DNA of 46,647 bases, from positions 1-46,647 of the forward strand of contig JADGRC010000386.1 of the NCBI GenBank assembly GCA_017881245.1, written 5' to 3'. Shown in pieces: positions 25,410 to 33,465 of the stretch. The stretch comes from Pseudomonadota bacterium. GTDB lineage: Bacteria > Myxococcota_A > Polyangia > Fen-1088. Position numbers and translations under genes: made by a program. The notes under the pieces were generated by a model. The model saw only the letters and a program-made list of their open reading frames with translations. It had not been told where the DNA came from and ran no database searches. The stretch's first letter is position 1, and each line of letters starts with the position of its first letter.

Positions 25410-26639
25410 TCACCCGACTTCCAAGCGCAAGCGCGCGGCTCCGGCGCCGATTTCCAACGTGTCCCCACGCAGCAGATCGACACGCGTGGACACCAGCTGA
25501 CCGGCGACGCGCACTTGAATTTCGGGCGCGCGACAAAAACGAACGCCTCCCGAATCGAATTCCAGCCAGGTTCCCGTCGCGCCGGGGACCACGTCGCCGA
25601 GCGGCAACTCGCCGGTCCCGACGATCGCCACCAGCCCCCGATCCAGGCCGGATAGGCCACGAAGGAGTACCCGCCCCGCCGCCGGGAGCTCCACCGCCAG
25701 GCGACAGGAGCCCCCAAGCGAGATTTCGGTCGGTCCACGCAAAGGCAACGCCGACGACAGTCGGGCGCCGGCGACGAACGTGCCCGAACGGGATCCCGCG
25801 TCGGTGAGGGAGGGCTCCCCGCCGACGACGGCTATCAGCGCATGCCTACGCGATACGCCCGGATCGCGCAGCGAAACCTCCGCCAATGGGTCACGCCCCA
25901 GCATCGCGGGCGTCGCGGCGAAACAGAAGTTGTGCACCCCTCGCTCGTCGGAGGCTCGAAACGTCACGCCGCGCGATCGGATCAGGCGCGCGGCCAACCC
26001 GATCGCCGTGTGGCGCGCGGCGTTCGATTCGGGCGTGCCCTCCGGAACACTTTCGGCCAGGCGTAGGGCGGCGATTCTCTCACCGGCCGCCGAGAGAGCC
26101 TCGATGTCGCGAATGGCGCCAATGGCGGCGCGCTGGCTCCGGTGTCCGTCTTCCTCGCGCGCCAAGCACGCTTCCATGTGATCGAGATCCCCCAGACGTC
26201 CCCAGACCTCGGCCGCGGCCGCCCAGTTCCGCGCGCGCTCGAAGGTCGCGGCCGCGCGCTGCAGATCTCCCCCGTCCGCCAGCGCCGCCGCGCCGACGTT
26301 CAGGGCCGTCCGATCGGTCTCGGTCAGGGCGGCTCCGGGAACGCGCGCGATCAGGGATTCCCCGGCCAGCAATCGCACCGTTCGCAGATCGTCCTTGGCT
26401 CCCGCGCGGTCTCTCCGCCTGTCGGGCGAATTCCGTAAGCCGAGAGCACAACGACGAACGGTCTCGGTGAGCATGGGCGTCGGGATCGGCAGACCGGCGA
26501 TCTGCTCAAACACGGAGCCGAGCGCGTACCAACTTCGCTCGCGGGCCAGACGTTCCACCAGCAGTGGCAAGTGACCGTGGGTCGCCGCGGCCTTGATCTC
26601 CTGGGCGGAAAGGGACCGGTCGTCTTCCGGCGCCGGCAT
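25410..26639 (-). CDS. FHA-domain protein with helical N-terminus
   Basis: A 409-residue cytoplasmic protein. Residues 1-220 form Ala-rich helical repeats (GDLQRAAATFERARNWAAAAEVWGRLGD resembles TPR). Residues ~235-315 are an FHA domain: LGRDPLAEVSL, then SRRH (263-266) and SLTDAGSRSGTFV, the phospho-threonine-binding loops (Gly248-Arg249, Ser263, His266; the usual Asn is replaced within DAGSRSG). Residues ~325-409 form a second strand-rich module that ends DTLEIGAGAARLRLEV, possibly a degenerate second FHA. It is followed by the kinase gene in one operon and is divergent, across 100 bases, from the MoxR-vWA operon, making it a plausible phospho-sensor for that system. Confidence 0.85.
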   Translation of the reverse strand: MPAPEDDRSLSAQEIKAAATHGHLPLLVERLARERSWYALGSVFEQIAGLPIPTPMLTETVRRCALGLRNSPDRRRDRAGAKDDLRTVRLLAGESLIARVPGAALTETDRTALNVGAAALADGGDLQRAAATFERARNWAAAAEVWGRLGDLDHMEACLAREEDGHRSQRAAIGAIRDIEALSAAGERIAALRLAESVPEGTPESNAARHTAIGLAARLIRSRGVTFRASDERGVHNFCFAATPAMLGRDPLAEVSLRDPGVSRRHALIAVVGGEPSLTDAGSRSGTFVAGARLSSALPLRGPTEISLGGSCRLAVELPAAGRVLLRGLSGLDRGLVAIVGTGELPLGDVVPGATGTWLEFDSGGVRFCRAPEIQVRVAGQLVSTRVDLLRGDTLEIGAGAARLRLEVG

Positions 26640-26739
26640 AGGCCAAGCTTAGCACCGTGCCGATTCGGGAACAGAGTCTCTGATCGACGCGAGCGCTTCG
26701 CGCCTCCCGTCGACGCAGGCAGCGCGGTAGAGTCGCACG

Positions 26740-28290
26740 ATGTTGCAGCGGGTGAGCCTCGGCCAGATTCGGTTCAACGTTCCCGGCCTGACCGCGGATC
26801 ACCGCGGCGTCGTCACAGGACGCCAGATGGTCCTGCGATTCTCGGCGCTGGAGCGGCTGGTGTCGTTTCTGCGTCTGTGGTCCGGGGAACAGGCGCTGGA
26901 CGATTTTCAGCCGGGTCTGCGGCTGGCCCAGGTGCGCACCCCTGCCGGCGCTCGCGAGGTGTTGGTGGTTGTTCCCGTGCCATCGCTCGCTCTCGTCGAG
27001 TCCGCCGCGCGCGCGGCCCGTATCGCGGGCGGCCAGTGCTTCACCGGTGCCGGAAAGCATTTCGTCCGGTATCGGGATTCGCGGGCACCGCTCGGATACG
27101 ACGCGGACGTGCTGGAGGCGGCCGATGCGTCGACGGACTTCTTGCTCTACAGCCCCGATCACACGCAGGCGTACACCGTCACCGGTGACCTGCCCCTCGA
27201 CCGGTTGTTGCTGCGGCTCGGTCTTCAGCGGGAGTACGGCAACGCGGTGACGCCCCGGGATGTCCTGTTTCTGACCGTGCGACGCGGCCTTGGTCCCCTA
27301 GTGATTGGGTATCTCGACCGGGCGCAAGGACAGAACCCCACCCTTCGGGTGTCAGCCGCGCTTTGCGAGCCGCCCACGGAGGGAACGTTTCAACGAGGCA
27401 ACGCGTTTTGGATTCTGCGTCTGGAAAACTTGCCTGGGCGGCTGCTCGGGGTTCTGTCCCGCACGCCTGGGCTCAGTTTGCTGGCGCCGGTGGCCGACAA
27501 CGTGGCGATCGCCGTGGGGTACCGCCATCCCATACACCTGGCGTCGTGCAAGAACGTTTTCCCGGCCGATCGGTTGTTTCTTTTTGGGCCCGCGCCCACG
27601 GGTGTCACCGTCGTCAATCCGCAACCGATCTTTTCCCCTATTGCCGATCTTGTCCGCCTACGGCTGCCCGAGCCGGGGCAGGGGATCTCGGAATCGCCGG
27701 GCGAGATTCGTCCCGAGGATTCGTTCCGGATGGCGATCGCCCGACCGACGTCCGGGGTGCAAATGCAGATGCCCCTGCGCCTTGAGGCGGCACCCGCAGA
27801 TCCGGGTCGGGCGGTGGCCACCCTGGTGCCTTGGAAGCAGGCACGATGGGTTCGCTCCATCTGCTACGCGCTTCCCCCTTCCGCGGTGCGTGGTTACCGC
27901 GTAGCCATGCTCGATCGCGGAATCCTGGTGTTGGCTCCCGATGTCTTGGACGCGTTTCCCTTCGGACAACTGCTTGCCGCCCCCGCGCCGGGTTTGTTGG
28001 TGTCGCTCGGGCAGGAACTGCGTCCCGCGATCTCATTCGAGGAGTTGTCCCGGTTCATGACCATGCGGGCCGAGGGGTTGGTTGTGTTTCCCGGTCCGCC
28101 CGAGGAACCCTTTCGGGTTCCCGCGGACGAGATCATTCCGCTCGAAAGTCATGTGCTCTCGGCTGACATTGCGTATCACGCGCCCAAGGAATATGGGGTC
28201 GGGCTCGACCGTTCCAACGAAGAGCCCACCGATATCCAGATCGAGAACCAGCCTCTTGGACCCATGCCCCTGTGGCGCGTGGGCCGCTGA
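26740..28290 (+). CDS. Unknown protein, first gene of MoxR-vWA operon
   Basis: A 516-residue soluble protein with no signal peptide. It is beta-strand rich throughout (e.g. VLVVVPVPSLALVE, DFLLYSPDHTQAYTVTGDL, NVAIAVGYRHPIHLAS, GYRVAMLDRGILVLAPDVL, EGLVVFPG) with conserved-looking blocks FGPAPTGVTVV and DRLFLF, and ends with a polar tail. By gene position it matches the variable 'third partner' in MoxR-vWA ternary systems, several of which are beta-propeller-like proteins (bpX families) as I recall from published comparative work; I cannot assign it to one. ATG at 26740 is used. It is the first of six genes with gaps of only 2-24 bases, so it is surely co-expressed with the AAA+ ATPase. Function unknown. 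Confidence 0.75.
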   Translation: MLQRVSLGQIRFNVPGLTADHRGVVTGRQMVLRFSALERLVSFLRLWSGEQALDDFQPGLRLAQVRTPAGAREVLVVVPVPSLALVESAARAARIAGGQCFTGAGKHFVRYRDSRAPLGYDADVLEAADASTDFLLYSPDHTQAYTVTGDLPLDRLLLRLGLQREYGNAVTPRDVLFLTVRRGLGPLVIGYLDRAQGQNPTLRVSAALCEPPTEGTFQRGNAFWILRLENLPGRLLGVLSRTPGLSLLAPVADNVAIAVGYRHPIHLASCKNVFPADRLFLFGPAPTGVTVVNPQPIFSPIADLVRLRLPEPGQGISESPGEIRPEDSFRMAIARPTSGVQMQMPLRLEAAPADPGRAVATLVPWKQARWVRSICYALPPSAVRGYRVAMLDRGILVLAPDVLDAFPFGQLLAAPAPGLLVSLGQELRPAISFEELSRFMTMRAEGLVVFPGPPEEPFRVPADEIIPLESHVLSADIAYHAPKEYGVGLDRSNEEPTDIQIENQPLGPMPLWRVGR

Positions 28291-28314
28291 TCACGGCGCT
28301 GTTACAATCCAACC

Positions 28315-29478
28315 GTGGCGCGACTGTTTGTCTCCGATTTCCTGCTGCCCCTCGTGCATGGCGGGATTCTGAAGGTGGGGCGGCCGCTGTTTCCGCGCGA
28401 CGTCGACGGCTTGATGCGTGTGCGTGCAAAGGAAGGAGCACGAGAAATCTGGGATGACCACTCCGTCAGCGCGCTCCGCTCGGCGCGCCGACGGGCGTTG
28501 CTCGCTCTGGTGCCGGATCCGCCGGTGGCCAGGCTGGATGAAGAGTCGTGGCGTCTAGGCGCCGCCGTCCACGATCTGCTGGCACTGGCCCATCCACGCA
28601 TCGGAACGGGGCCGGGAGCGGCATCACGCATAGAGCGGGTCGCGGCGGCGGCTGAGATCCTGGCGGATCTTGGCGCTCCGCCCACGATGGGGCGGGCACT
28701 TCGCCGGCATTCCCTGGTGGCGCGCCTGCCAGAAGTTATCCGCGAGGATCACACTGTACAGTTCTGGCTTGGGCGCAGGACCTTTGTCGGGCGCCGCCCG
28801 CCCGCGCGTATGCTGGCGTTGCCCCGTTTGCGCGCCGTGAAGGTGCAGAGCACGCGGCGCTCGTGGTTGCGCGATGTGGGGATCTTGGCGGCCGCGAGGC
28901 CGGCCTTCGCCAAGTTGACCGAGGCCAGCCCGCTCGGAGAGGCGCTCGACCCCCTTCGCCTGGATCCATCGTGGTCCTGGGGCCGCGTCTTGTCGATCCT
29001 CAAGTTTCCGGCGCTGTGTCGCCTGGTGGCGGGACGATTGGTGGAGTTGGGGGTGGGGCGCACCGGGGATGCATTGACCGAAGCCCTATACCGGTTCGTG
29101 TCGCTTCAGGATGCTGGTGGCCCGGTGCGCTCGTCACCCGAGGCCGTGGCTTTCGCGATCGCCTTCCTTGCGCACCTGACCTGGTTGGACCTCCTGTTCC
29201 AGCCGACGGCGATGCGGACCGGGCCTGCGCCGGCCGCTGGCGATGTCGGCCGCGATCTGGCCGTGCTTCTGGCGGCCGCGCAACGCGTGGAACGAAAGCT
29301 GATCTGGCCCCCTGACATCGAACGTGGCTCGGACGTGGGACGGGCGTTCGAGCGTCGCTTGGATCAGATGTTCGCGCGTCACGATGTCGGCAAGAGTTCC
29401 CGCTGGCCGGCGGCTCTGGACGTGGCGAAACTTGCCGCCGTTGCCGGACGCAGCCCAACGGCCGGCCATGCGGTATAA
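28315..29478 (+). CDS. Unknown helical protein of MoxR-vWA operon
   Basis: A 387-residue soluble protein beginning with GTG at 28315, 24 bases after the previous gene. It is mainly alpha-helical, Arg- and Leu-rich (LRSARRRALLALV, LGAAVHDLLALAHPRI, ASRIERVAAAAEILADLG), with few strands, no signal peptide and no recognisable catalytic motif. The opening ARLFVSDFLLPLVHGGIL and the block ILKFPALCRLVAGRLVELG look ordered. Together with the first gene it probably forms the adaptor or effector part of the complex remodelled by the MoxR ATPase. It is followed after 15 bases by the ATPase gene. No family assigned. Confidence 0.75.
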   Translation: MARLFVSDFLLPLVHGGILKVGRPLFPRDVDGLMRVRAKEGAREIWDDHSVSALRSARRRALLALVPDPPVARLDEESWRLGAAVHDLLALAHPRIGTGPGAASRIERVAAAAEILADLGAPPTMGRALRRHSLVARLPEVIREDHTVQFWLGRRTFVGRRPPARMLALPRLRAVKVQSTRRSWLRDVGILAAARPAFAKLTEASPLGEALDPLRLDPSWSWGRVLSILKFPALCRLVAGRLVELGVGRTGDALTEALYRFVSLQDAGGPVRSSPEAVAFAIAFLAHLTWLDLLFQPTAMRTGPAPAAGDVGRDLAVLLAAAQRVERKLIWPPDIERGSDVGRAFERRLDQMFARHDVGKSSRWPAALDVAKLAAVAGRSPTAGHAV

Positions 29479-29493
29479 GGATTCGCAACTAGG

Positions 29494-30708
29494 ATGACGG
29501 TTAGCGACAGCGTTTCCCGAGGTCGGATGTTTCCCATCGACGCCGACGTACTGGGACTCGGACAGCGGCTGCGTGACGTGGGCCGAGTCCTGGACGCGCG
29601 CTTCCTAGATAAATCGGAGTTGGTGCGCCTGCTGCTCGTGACCTTGCTGGCCGGCGAACACATGCTGGTGGTGGGCCCCCCGGGCACGGCGAAGTCGGCG
29701 CTGGTGCGCCACTTGGCCCGGTTGATCGATGCTCGGTATTTCGAGTACTTGCTGACCCGTTTCTCGGAGCCGAACGAGTTGTTCGGACCCGTGGATATCA
29801 AGGCTTTTCGCGAAGGGACGTTCGTCCGGCGCACCGACGCGATGTTGCCCGACTCCGAGATTGTGTTCCTCGACGAGATCTTCAAGTCGAACTCGGCCAT
29901 CTTGAATGCGCTGCTCAGCATCTTGAACGAGCGACGCTTCTTCACCGGCAGTCAGTCGATGAAGGTGCCGCTGTGTTCCTTGTTCGCCGCCACCAACGAG
30001 ATCCCGAACGATGACGCGCTCGGGGCCATCTTCGACCGCTTCTTGGTGCGGGCCCTGTCCGACAATCTGGACAGCTTCCATTTTCATGGACTGGTGGACC
30101 GGGGCATTCGTGGCGAGATCGCCGAATTGACCGGCGCGGACGAGAACGTGCAGCCTCTGGTGTCGCTGGCGGAGATCCGCCGCCTGCAGGCCCGCATGGG
30201 TCAGTTCCTGGTCTTCCCGGAGGATTGGATGGCCCGTTACAAGGGTTTCATCTTTCAGATTCGTTCGGAGGGGATCTCGCTGTCCGATCGACGTGTCGTG
30301 AAGTTGTTAAAGCTGTTCGCGTCGAGCGCGCTCATCGACGGCCGGCCGACGGTGAACCTGGGCGATTTCTTCATTCTGCGGCATGTCTGGAACAACCCGG
30401 ACCAGATTCCGATCCTCGACGAGATCGTCGGTCCCGTGCTGGAAAGCCATCACCGTGATCATCCCGAGGACCGACGCACGGGCGTGGCCGCCGCCGATCT
30501 GGACGGCATCCTGGCCGAGCTCAGTGTCATTCGTGGGATTCTGCTCGGAGGCCAGGTGCTCTCCGACGTTCAGTTGTTTTCGCAGCTTCGCAATCTGCAG
30601 GACATTCGCGCGGCCTTGCAGGTGCTGGGGACGGAGACGGCCGTAGGCGTGGCCGCCGAGGTGGACAAGTTACTGGAGGGCGTCTTCGAGTCGTCAAAAT
30701 GGGCGTGA
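29494..30708 (+). CDS. MoxR/RavA-type AAA+ ATPase
   Basis: A 404-residue AAA+ ATPase. Walker A GPPGTAKS (61-68), Walker B VFLDE (124-128) within IVFLDEIFKSNSAILNALLSILNERRF, and sensor-1 Asn168 in FAATNEIPNDD are intact, with arginine-finger candidates Arg182/Arg186 in IFDRFLVR. The run LFGPVDIKAFREGTF and the 'FKSNSAILNALL' stretch are typical of the RavA branch of MoxR proteins. Residues ~210-404 form the helical lid and C-terminal region. Such ATPases work as hexameric chaperones with vWA proteins that bring metal-dependent ligands through MIDAS. Here the vWA partner is encoded two genes downstream, with the methyltransferase gene between. Confidence 0.95.
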   Translation: MTVSDSVSRGRMFPIDADVLGLGQRLRDVGRVLDARFLDKSELVRLLLVTLLAGEHMLVVGPPGTAKSALVRHLARLIDARYFEYLLTRFSEPNELFGPVDIKAFREGTFVRRTDAMLPDSEIVFLDEIFKSNSAILNALLSILNERRFFTGSQSMKVPLCSLFAATNEIPNDDALGAIFDRFLVRALSDNLDSFHFHGLVDRGIRGEIAELTGADENVQPLVSLAEIRRLQARMGQFLVFPEDWMARYKGFIFQIRSEGISLSDRRVVKLLKLFASSALIDGRPTVNLGDFFILRHVWNNPDQIPILDEIVGPVLESHHRDHPEDRRTGVAAADLDGILAELSVIRGILLGGQVLSDVQLFSQLRNLQDIRAALQVLGTETAVGVAAEVDKLLEGVFESSKWA

Positions 30709-30712
30709 AGCC

Positions 30713-32026
30713 GTGCCGGTGAAGTTGGCAGGGGGGCGCGGTCTAGCTTCGACGCCGGCGTCCGGCGAGGCCGGAGGCTCTCGTTTTGCGACCCCGCCGC
30801 GGGTACCGCGCCAGCGACGCGCTTTTTCGACGGTCGGGGGTGCCGTCGAGAGCGCCGGCGATCCGGCCGAGGCTCGCGCGCTGACGGCGTTGTGGAAGGT
30901 GGATCCCGGCCTGGCCCGGGCGCTGACGCACGGGTTCCATTCTTACGCGGGCCGAATGCATCCTTCCATCGCGCGCGGTGCGATTGGTCGTTGGAGTCGA
31001 TCGGGCGATCTGGTCGTCGATCCGTTCTGTGGCAGCGGAACCGTCTTGGTCGAGGCGATGGCGTCTGGCCGCGCCGCGATTGGGGTTGATGCGAGTCCCC
31101 TGGGCGTGGCGATCGCCGAGACCCGAACCACGGTTCTGGGAGAGGCTGGTCGCGCTCAGATGGTCGCCGAGGCCCGGCGGATCGCCGAGGAGGTCGGCGA
31201 GAATGCCCGCCGCCGCCGCCGCCCCGAGATCCCGGCGTGGGGCGGACCCGAATTCGAACGGTTTTTCCCCCACGTCGCGTTCGAGTTGTTCGACTTGCGC
31301 GCGCTCGTGATGAAGGTCCCGAAGACGCCGGTGGGACGCGCGTTGCGGTTGTGTTTCTCGTCCAACCTGGTCAAGTTGATGAAGGCGGGGCCCGAAGCGC
31401 CCCGCGACGGCGCCGACAAGCGCATCGCGCGGGGCGTTCCGTCACGGCTGCTCGCCGATCGCGCGGTTGAGCTGGCCAGCAGCCTGGCCGTGCTGGAGCG
31501 GCGGGTCCCGCCGGGCACGCCGGTGCCCGAGGTGCGCCTCGGTGACGCACGCGATCTAGGAACAATCGCGTCGGGAACCGTCAAATTGATTCTGTCTTCG
31601 CCGCCGTATCCCGGCACTTATGACTACGCCGCGCAACACGACGTTCGTTTCGCCTGGCTGGAACTGCCGCGGCGGTCCTTCGAACGTACGCAAGTCGGTG
31701 CGCGCGTCGATTCGGGCGGATTCGGCGCCGATCCCAAGGGCTGGCGCGAGGCCCAGGCCCGTTGGGTGGCTGAGATGGGACGCATTCTGGCGCCGGGCGG
31801 TGCGGCGGTACTGGTCGTGGGGGACGGGGTCGTAGGCGATCGTCCCGAGGACGCTCCGGCCGCCATCGCCGCCTTGGCCGATGGTGCCGGCCTGGAGCCG
31901 GTCGCGCGTGCGTCGCAGGCGCGGGCGACTCTGGACCGCCGGTTGCGCGAGATATTCGGCGCGCAACCCCGGCGCGAGCATCTGTTGTTGTTGCGCAAGC
32001 GCGCCGCCGCGTCGGTCGTCGGTTAG
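30713..32026 (+). CDS. DNA (N4/N6)-methyltransferase-like protein
   Basis: A 437-residue SAM-dependent methyltransferase-fold protein. After a low-complexity N-terminus (~1-50), the block AGRMHPSIARG (His83) recalls the 'HPYPA' motif in front of motif I of some N4/N6 DNA methylases. Motif I is DPFCGSGT (103-110), followed by GVDASPLGVAIA (acidic loop). Motif IV is SPPY (296-299) with YPGTYDYAAQHD after it, the form usual in N4-cytosine enzymes. Motif order I then IV is seen. A target-recognition domain is not obvious; the region between the motifs is helical and Arg-rich. It starts with GTG four bases after the MoxR gene. RNA methylation or a degenerate, non-catalytic role are alternatives, but both key motifs are intact. 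Confidence 0.8.
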   Translation: MPVKLAGGRGLASTPASGEAGGSRFATPPRVPRQRRAFSTVGGAVESAGDPAEARALTALWKVDPGLARALTHGFHSYAGRMHPSIARGAIGRWSRSGDLVVDPFCGSGTVLVEAMASGRAAIGVDASPLGVAIAETRTTVLGEAGRAQMVAEARRIAEEVGENARRRRRPEIPAWGGPEFERFFPHVAFELFDLRALVMKVPKTPVGRALRLCFSSNLVKLMKAGPEAPRDGADKRIARGVPSRLLADRAVELASSLAVLERRVPPGTPVPEVRLGDARDLGTIASGTVKLILSSPPYPGTYDYAAQHDVRFAWLELPRRSFERTQVGARVDSGGFGADPKGWREAQARWVAEMGRILAPGGAAVLVVGDGVVGDRPEDAPAAIAALADGAGLEPVARASQARATLDRRLREIFGAQPRREHLLLLRKRAAASVVG

Positions 32027-32035
32027 TCTTTAGAG

Positions 32036-33463
32036 ATGCCGCCGCCGATCGACCCAGGCGAGGCCGAGCTCGTCCGGCAACTGGCCACGTTGACTTTCAG
32101 CGAAGTGGGTCCGACGGGGCCATCAGAGGCGATTCAGGCTGTTGTCTGGTGGAACATGCTGGCGCACCTGGGCTTGCGGCCTCCTTTGGTGGCCGTGCAT
32201 GACCTGGGTCTGTTGCTGGCGCACGGTCGCGACGGACGGCCACACCACCTATCCCCCGCGTCGCGGGGCGCGTCGTCCACGCTGCGTGTCCAGTATCGGG
32301 CCCTGTTGTCGTCAATCGAGAGGTCCGAATTGGTGCAGGCGCTTGGGGCCGCGCCGTCGCGGGACGAGACGATCGCCGTGATCCTGGCCCGTGTGCTGTC
32401 GGACGTCATTCTGCGGTGGCCGGGCGCTCCGCGTCGAACCGGGACGGGCGATCTGCCGCTCGGATCGTCGTTCTACGCGGGGGAACGATCAGTGTTGGCG
32501 AAGTCCGCCGATCCGGGATGGGCCGTTCCGTTCCTGCAAAGATTGGTCGAGCACGACCGGGCGATCCGGGCGCGTCTGGATCAGATAGACGTATCCGCGC
32601 TGCGTCTCCTCGGTCTGTTCTCCGTCGAAGGTGGTCTGCCCGACCTGGTCGACCTGTATCAGATCGTGGGCTCTCTTGGCAGCGCAGACATCGTGGATTT
32701 CTCGTTACAGTTGCTGCCTTCATTGCTTGAAACCAAGCGCCGCCGTTCGGTGCAACGATTCGCCATCGACGGATACGCATCGATCGAGAGGCGCGGTTCA
32801 ATCGACGCTCTGTTGCCAAGCGAGCTAGCCCACGACGAAGAGATCTTCACGCAGAAGGCGTTGTCGGATGACCTTCTGTATTACGGTCGCGAACGCGCGC
32901 CAGACGCCGGACGACGCGTGAATCTGCTGTTGGTGGATTCGAGCGCATCGATGCGCGGCACGCGCCAGGTCTTCGCGCGTGGGTTGGCCTTGGCTTTGTG
33001 CAAGAAACTGTCGCTCTTGGGAGGCGAGGTTTGGCTTCGCTTCTTTGACAGCCGCCTTTACGACCGGTTGGACGTGGGCCGCGCTCCAGGGCGCGAGTTG
33101 CCGCGTTTGCTCTCATTTCGATCCGAGCGTGGCCGCAACTACGCGCGAGTCTTCTCGGATCTCGCCGTCGAAACCGCGCGCCTGCGCCGCGAGGAGGGCC
33201 GGGACATCGCGATCACTTTCATCACGCACGCCGAGTGCCACGTTCCCACGGCGACGGTGGAGGCGCTGGCCAAGGATTCTTCGCTGTACGGGATATTCGT
33301 CCTGCCGTCCCGCCCGATGACGTTGGACTACCTGCCGCTTTTGCATCGCTATCAGGTCGTCACGGCCGACACGCTGGCCCGCGCGGCGTCCAGCCGGCGA
33401 CGCGCCTTGGAGATCGTCGAGGACGCGACGGACCTGTCGTCGCCAAACGCGGGTGCGGAATAG
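32036..33463 (+). CDS. vWA-domain protein, partner of the MoxR ATPase
   Basis: A 475-residue soluble protein. Residues ~1-280 are helical, with no family recognised. The von Willebrand A domain starts near 295 with LLLVDSSASMRG, giving an intact MIDAS DxSxS (Asp301, Ser303, Ser305). Later strands EVWLRFFDSRLYDRL and AITFITHAECHVP complete the Rossmann-like fold; the last has Thr/Glu where MIDAS residues are expected. vWA proteins of this class act with MoxR-type ATPases, linking the ATPase to a substrate through a divalent metal. It lies nine bases after the methyltransferase gene and two bases before the next gene. Confidence 0.92.
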   Translation: MPPPIDPGEAELVRQLATLTFSEVGPTGPSEAIQAVVWWNMLAHLGLRPPLVAVHDLGLLLAHGRDGRPHHLSPASRGASSTLRVQYRALLSSIERSELVQALGAAPSRDETIAVILARVLSDVILRWPGAPRRTGTGDLPLGSSFYAGERSVLAKSADPGWAVPFLQRLVEHDRAIRARLDQIDVSALRLLGLFSVEGGLPDLVDLYQIVGSLGSADIVDFSLQLLPSLLETKRRRSVQRFAIDGYASIERRGSIDALLPSELAHDEEIFTQKALSDDLLYYGRERAPDAGRRVNLLLVDSSASMRGTRQVFARGLALALCKKLSLLGGEVWLRFFDSRLYDRLDVGRAPGRELPRLLSFRSERGRNYARVFSDLAVETARLRREEGRDIAITFITHAECHVPTATVEALAKDSSLYGIFVLPSRPMTLDYLPLLHRYQVVTADTLARAASSRRRALEIVEDATDLSSPNAGAE

Positions 33464-33465
33464 CA

